A DNA stretch of 48,203 nucleotides from an uncultured Lachnospiraceae bacterium (lineage in GTDB: Bacteria; Bacillota; Clostridia; Lachnospirales; Lachnospiraceae), in contig CAJUKA010000028.1 of the NCBI GenBank assembly GCA_910586585.1, positions 1 to 48,203 on the forward strand, read 5' to 3'. Within the stretch, counting starts at the first letter, position 1. Each line of letters begins with the position of its first letter. Made by a program: the position numbers and the translations under genes. A model generated the notes under the pieces. It saw nothing but the letters and a program-made list of their open reading frames with translations, made no database searches and was not told the DNA's origin. Positions 45,516 through 48,203 of this stretch are shown one piece after another.

Positions 45516-46253
45516 ATGAAACGGATAATGTTGACAGTTGGTTATGACGGCACGAATTATCATGGATGGCAGATTCAGCCGAATGCAATAACGATAGAGT
45601 CTGTGTTAAATGATGCATTGTGCGCACTTTTTAAAGAGAATATCAAGGTTATTGGTGCATCAAGGACAGATACAGGAGTACATGCAATCGGGAATGTGGC
45701 CGTATTTGATACTATGAGCAGAATGCCTGCGGAAAAAGTATCGTATGCTTTAAATCAAAGACTGCCAGAGGATATAAGAATACAACACTCTGTCGAAGTT
45801 TTGCCGGATTTTCATCCCAGACGGCAAAATACGAAAAAAACATATATATATCAAATACTAAACAGAGAATTTCCTCTTCCAACACAACGCTTATATGCAT
45901 ATTTTACGTATGTACCTTTGGATGTATCACTGATGCAGTGTGCTGCTGATTTTTTGATCGGGGAGCATGATTTTAAAAGCTTCTGCAGTGCTGGAACATC
46001 AGCAGAAACAACGGTGAGAACAATTTATGCGTTGAATGTTTGCAAGCAAGGTGATTTGATCACAATACGTGTGACAGGAAATGGATTCCTGTATCATATG
46101 GTTCGGATTATTGCGGGGACGCTGATTGAGGTTGGAAAAGGAAAGCTTTGCCCAACTAAACTGCCATGTATATTGGACTCCCTGGATCGCGCTCAAGCAG
46201 GACCAACAGCTCCGGCATGTGGTTTGACATTGGAGCAATATGAGTTTTTGTGA
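45516..46253 (+). CDS. truA: tRNA pseudouridine(38-40) synthase
   Basis: A 245-residue enzyme that makes pseudouridine at positions 38-40 in the anticodon arm of many tRNAs. The catalytic Asp52 lies in GASRTDTGVHA, and GNGFLYHMVRIIAGTLIEVG is the second conserved region. Length is normal. ATG 45516 has only a weak purine stretch (CAGAGGA) upstream. A 546-base gap follows. Confidence 0.94.
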   Translation: MKRIMLTVGYDGTNYHGWQIQPNAITIESVLNDALCALFKENIKVIGASRTDTGVHAIGNVAVFDTMSRMPAEKVSYALNQRLPEDIRIQHSVEVLPDFHPRRQNTKKTYIYQILNREFPLPTQRLYAYFTYVPLDVSLMQCAADFLIGEHDFKSFCSAGTSAETTVRTIYALNVCKQGDLITIRVTGNGFLYHMVRIIAGTLIEVGKGKLCPTKLPCILDSLDRAQAGPTAPACGLTLEQYEFL

Positions 46254-46382
46254 TGCCAGTTCTTGACATTGGTGTACAAAGAACATGATTAAAACAGTGT
46301 TTAAAAGAGAGTACAAATGGTGAGGTGTGGTGATGGGTGAATTTGAAAAAATGGAGTAAGATGATTTTGCGGAATTTGAAGC

Positions 46383-46505
46383 ATGAAAAGAGTCCGGAAA
46401 ACGATAGGGAGAAAACCCAAAACAGAACTTCTGCTTATTCTTGCTGTCCTGAGCGTAATATATACCAATGATTTATTAGATTCCATTGACAAACTCACCA
46501 AATAA
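46383..46505 (+). CDS. Possible 40-residue membrane peptide
   Basis: In the 546-base gap between truA and rplM, an ATG at 46383 opens a frame with a basic N-terminus (MKRVRKTIGRKPK), a hydrophobic helix (LLLILAVLSVIY) and a charged tail. The composition is that of a small single-pass membrane protein. The ribosome binding site is poor and I recognise no family, so it may be chance. The remaining gap holds a promoter and the L13 leader. Confidence 0.3.
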   Translation: MKRVRKTIGRKPKTELLLILAVLSVIYTNDLLDSIDKLTK

Positions 46506-46566
46506 TGGGATGGCAATTAGAGAGTATCCGTTCATGCGTTTATTCTGATAAAAGCGGTTTGGGGTA

Positions 46567-46595
46567 TTGACACACTTGGATACGTGTAGTAAAAT
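46567..46595 (+). promoter_or_regulatory. Promoter of rplM-rpsI
   Basis: A consensus TTGACA (46567-46572) and TAAAAT (46590-46595) are 17 bp apart. The leader is about 200 bases. Confidence 0.8.
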
Positions 46596-46602
46596 ACATT
46601 AC

Positions 46603-46795
46603 TGTGACATGGTTTCTTGATGTTTCGTCAAAAGCCCCGGCAAAGCATCAGAACAGAATTTTAGACTGTTTTAGAAGTTATAAGATACAGCCGGACATCT
46701 GTAGGTTATAACCAATCTGAAACAAACGGAATTATTAAGGTGAATTTTAGAATCGAGCAGATTTTAAATTCATGGATAATGTAATATGGAGGAAA
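46603..46795 (+). promoter_or_regulatory. L13-type leader RNA candidate
   Basis: The roughly 200-base leader contains a clear two-part stem: GTTATAA (46677-46683) with TTATAAC (46706-46712) and TACAG (46686-46690) with CTGTA (46699-46703). Low-GC Gram-positive bacteria are known to carry a structured, autoregulatory leader upstream of rplM, so this is the expected place, but I cannot verify a match to the known consensus by eye. Confidence 0.4.
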
Positions 46796-46799
46796 CATA

Positions 46800-47228
46800 A
46801 TGAAAACATTTATGGCTAGCCCAGCTACAATTGATAGAAAATGGTATGTGGTAGATGCTGCTGGTATGACATTAGGACGTTTAGCATCAGAAATTGCAAG
46901 TGTTTTAAGAGGAAAGAATAAGCCGATTTATACGCCTCACATGGATACTGGCGATTATGTTATTGTAATAAATGCAGAGAAGGTTGCAGTGACAGGCAGA
47001 AAGTTAGATCAAAAGATTTATTATAAACATTCCGATTATGTCGGAGGCATGAAGCAGGCAACATTGAGAGAGAAGCTGAATAAGAAACCAGAGGAAGTTG
47101 TTGAGCATGCAGTCAAAGGAATGCTTCCCAAGGGACCTTTAGGACGTGAAATGTACAAGAAACTTTTTGTATATGCAGGACCTGAGCATAAGCATGCAGC
47201 TCAGAAGCCTGAGACATTGACATTTTAA
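46800..47228 (+). CDS. rplM: 50S ribosomal protein L13
   Basis: A 142-residue early-assembly protein. The start MKTFMASPATIDRKWYVVDA and the centre NAEKVAVTGRKLDQKIYYKH followed by HSDYVGGMK are diagnostic. ATG follows TGGAGG. rpsI is 30 bases downstream, the conserved pair. Confidence 0.97.
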   Translation: MKTFMASPATIDRKWYVVDAAGMTLGRLASEIASVLRGKNKPIYTPHMDTGDYVIVINAEKVAVTGRKLDQKIYYKHSDYVGGMKQATLREKLNKKPEEVVEHAVKGMLPKGPLGREMYKKLFVYAGPEHKHAAQKPETLTF

Positions 47229-47258
47229 TCAGTGTGATAAATAAAGGAGGAAATTAAA

Positions 47259-47663
47259 ATGGCTAAGGCAGCAAATGCTTCAAGATATTATGGCACAGGA
47301 AGAAGAAAAAAATCTATTGCCAGAGTATATTTGGTACCAGGTACAGGTAATATTACAATCAATAAAAGAGGAATTGATGACTACTTTGGTTTAGAGACAT
47401 TAAAGGTTATTGTTCGGCAGCCATTAGCGGCTACAGATACAACTGACAAATTTGATGTACTTGTTAATGTATATGGTGGTGGATATACAGGACAAGCAGG
47501 TGCAATCAGACATGGAATTTCAAGAGCTTTGTTACAGGCAGATGCAGATTACAGACCAACTCTTAAAAAAGAAGGATTTTTGACGCGTGATCCTCGTATG
47601 AAGGAAAGAAAGAAGTACGGCCTCAAAGCGGCTCGTCGCGCTCCGCAGTTCAGCAAGCGATAA
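47259..47663 (+). CDS. rpsI: 30S ribosomal protein S9
   Basis: A 134-residue S9 whose C-terminal tail reaches the P-site tRNA. YGTGRRKKSIARVYLVPGTG near the start and the ending KYGLKAARRAPQFSKR are nearly invariant. ATG follows AAAGGAGG. A terminator lies 31 bases after the stop. The 3' end of rpsI is a known insertion site for integrative elements in other Firmicutes; here the gene end is intact. Confidence 0.98.
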   Translation: MAKAANASRYYGTGRRKKSIARVYLVPGTGNITINKRGIDDYFGLETLKVIVRQPLAATDTTDKFDVLVNVYGGGYTGQAGAIRHGISRALLQADADYRPTLKKEGFLTRDPRMKERKKYGLKAARRAPQFSKR

Positions 47664-47694
47664 TCGGCTGTTCAAACCGTATCAAAATTGCTCA

Positions 47695-47730
47695 AAAACC
47701 CCGGAAAATCAAGGTTTTCCGGGGTTTTCT
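47695..47730 (+). terminator. Intrinsic terminator of rplM-rpsI
   Basis: The 14-bp perfect stem AAAACCCCGGAAAA (47695-47708) with TTTTCCGGGGTTTT (47715-47728). Being symmetric in A and T tracts it can work on both strands. Confidence 0.9.
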
Positions 47731-47750
47731 TATACCCAAACAAGCTGATA

Positions 47751-47967
47751 TAGTTTGACCTGATTTGACACAACGAGAGCCATTTTCACCCAATTTTTAG
47801 TGGTTAAAAATAGGACAACCGGCAAAAATGGAGGTAAAAAACGGGCTTAGTGGTTAAAAAATAGGACAACCACAGCCCTGATTTCGGGGTATTTCAGAGG
47901 CGATTTTTACTCCCTCTCACCCCTCAATTTATACGAGAACAGTTTGGCGTAGTTTGACCGAATTTGA
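47751..47967. repeat. Two interleaved pairs of short direct repeats
   Basis: TAGTTTGACCTGATTTGA (47751-47768) recurs as TAGTTTGACCGAATTTGA (47950-47967). Between them a 24-base unit starting TTAGTGGTTAAAAA and ending TAGGACAACC occurs at 47797-47820 and, with one extra A, at 47847-47871. The second copy lies in a hairpin GGGCT/AGCCC plus GTGGTT/AACCAC. No gene is seen in 47664-48203. Confidence 0.6.
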
Positions 47968-47992
47968 ATAATTGAATATGATTTTAATGCAG

Positions 47993-48022
47993 GCACTCAG
48001 TATTTTTTGCTGGGTGCTTTTT
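47993..48022 (+). terminator. Terminator-like hairpin
   Basis: GCACTCAG (47993-48000) pairs with CTGGGTGC (48010-48017, one wobble), followed by five T residues. Confidence 0.6.
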
Positions 48023-48076
48023 GCGTTTCCGGGGAACTGTATTCCGGGATCAGAAAAAGCCGTCACTTTTCAATTT

Positions 48077-48114
48077 GGTTCTTACTCATGATTGGGTAAG
48101 AACCATGATTTTTT
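48077..48114 (+). terminator. Terminator-like hairpin near the window end
   Basis: The perfect 9-bp stem GGTTCTTAC (48077-48085) with GTAAGAACC (48096-48104), followed by ATGATTTTTT. Nothing upstream needs it, so it may belong to an element that starts beyond the window. Confidence 0.6.
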
Positions 48115-48203
48115 CTGTTAACTTTTTTATGCGCTCATCTAGACCAGGAATGATAGTGTAACTTTACTTGGGGAATTTTTCCAGAAAATAAAACGGAGCA
48201 CCT

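Noticed and set aside
1..48203. tRNA genes, rRNA genes or a CRISPR array
   Set aside because: I found no cloverleaf-like or rRNA-like segments and no regularly spaced repeats in any intergenic region.

Overview
The window looks like a chromosomal segment of a low-GC Firmicute, most likely a member of the Lachnospiraceae (Clostridia). The evidence is the gene order of the S10-spc-alpha ribosomal supercluster, the zinc-type S14, the zinc-lid adenylate kinase, the small KOW protein between map and infA, strong AGGAGG-type ribosome binding sites, and the gut-clostridial flavour of the other proteins. I cannot name a genus from sequence reading alone. I saw no tRNA, rRNA or CRISPR array.

Layout. 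(1) 1-3000: a decayed mobile element. It holds a small HTH regulator with a palindrome in its promoter, a small unknown gene downstream of iteron-like repeats, a truncated leader ORF fused to a broken DUF6017/replication-initiator-like gene on the minus strand, nested inverted repeats and a tyrosine-recombinase remnant. (2) 3118-5954: rtcB RNA ligase, an XRE regulator, a long gene-poor stretch and a GNAT acetyltransferase. (3) 6224-17972: a run of same-strand genes: metG, a HAD phosphatase, a coiled-coil protein, a CooC/MinD-like ATPase, two 2-hydroxyacyl-CoA dehydratase-family proteins, a GH31 alpha-glucosidase, a nicotinamidase-like hydrolase and glutamine-dependent NAD synthetase. (4) 18324-23810: a membrane-anchored amidase with 21-residue repeats, a DUF2752 protein, a Q/Y-rich membrane protein, a minus-strand methyltransferase and a chemotaxis receptor. 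(5) 24296-41837: an intact S10-spc-alpha cluster from rpsJ to rplQ, including secY, adk, map, infA and rpoA. (6) 42123-47663: a J-domain protein, the ECF transporter module ecfA1-ecfA2-ecfT, truA, and rplM-rpsI. (7) 47664-48203: terminators and short repeats with no gene.

The most notable non-coding content is repetitive. A 155-bp element with terminal inverted repeats is present in two apparently identical, oppositely oriented copies (5968-6122 and 37652-37806). Each is flanked by an 8-bp target duplication, so this is a MITE-like element bracketing 31.5 kb that includes most of the ribosomal cluster. A different leader motif (an AT-rich hairpin starting at a micro-ORF start codon, then a conserved block with two competing pairings) precedes rpmD, rpmJ and the GNAT gene, with a looser relative before the nicotinamidase-like gene. 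A third, 161-bp inverted-repeat element supplies the stop codon of the DUF2752 gene.

Functionally the window is dominated by translation: ribosomal proteins, aminoacylation, RNA ligation, tRNA pseudouridylation, initiation factor 1 and N-terminal Met removal. NAD salvage and synthesis, starch/oligosaccharide breakdown and vitamin uptake are also encoded. The most enigmatic metabolic unit is 8941-13256, where a CooC/MinD-type ATPase sits in front of two divergent Fe-S dehydratase-family subunits without the ASKHA-type activator usual for that family, and where the ATPase ribosome binding site is buried in a hairpin.
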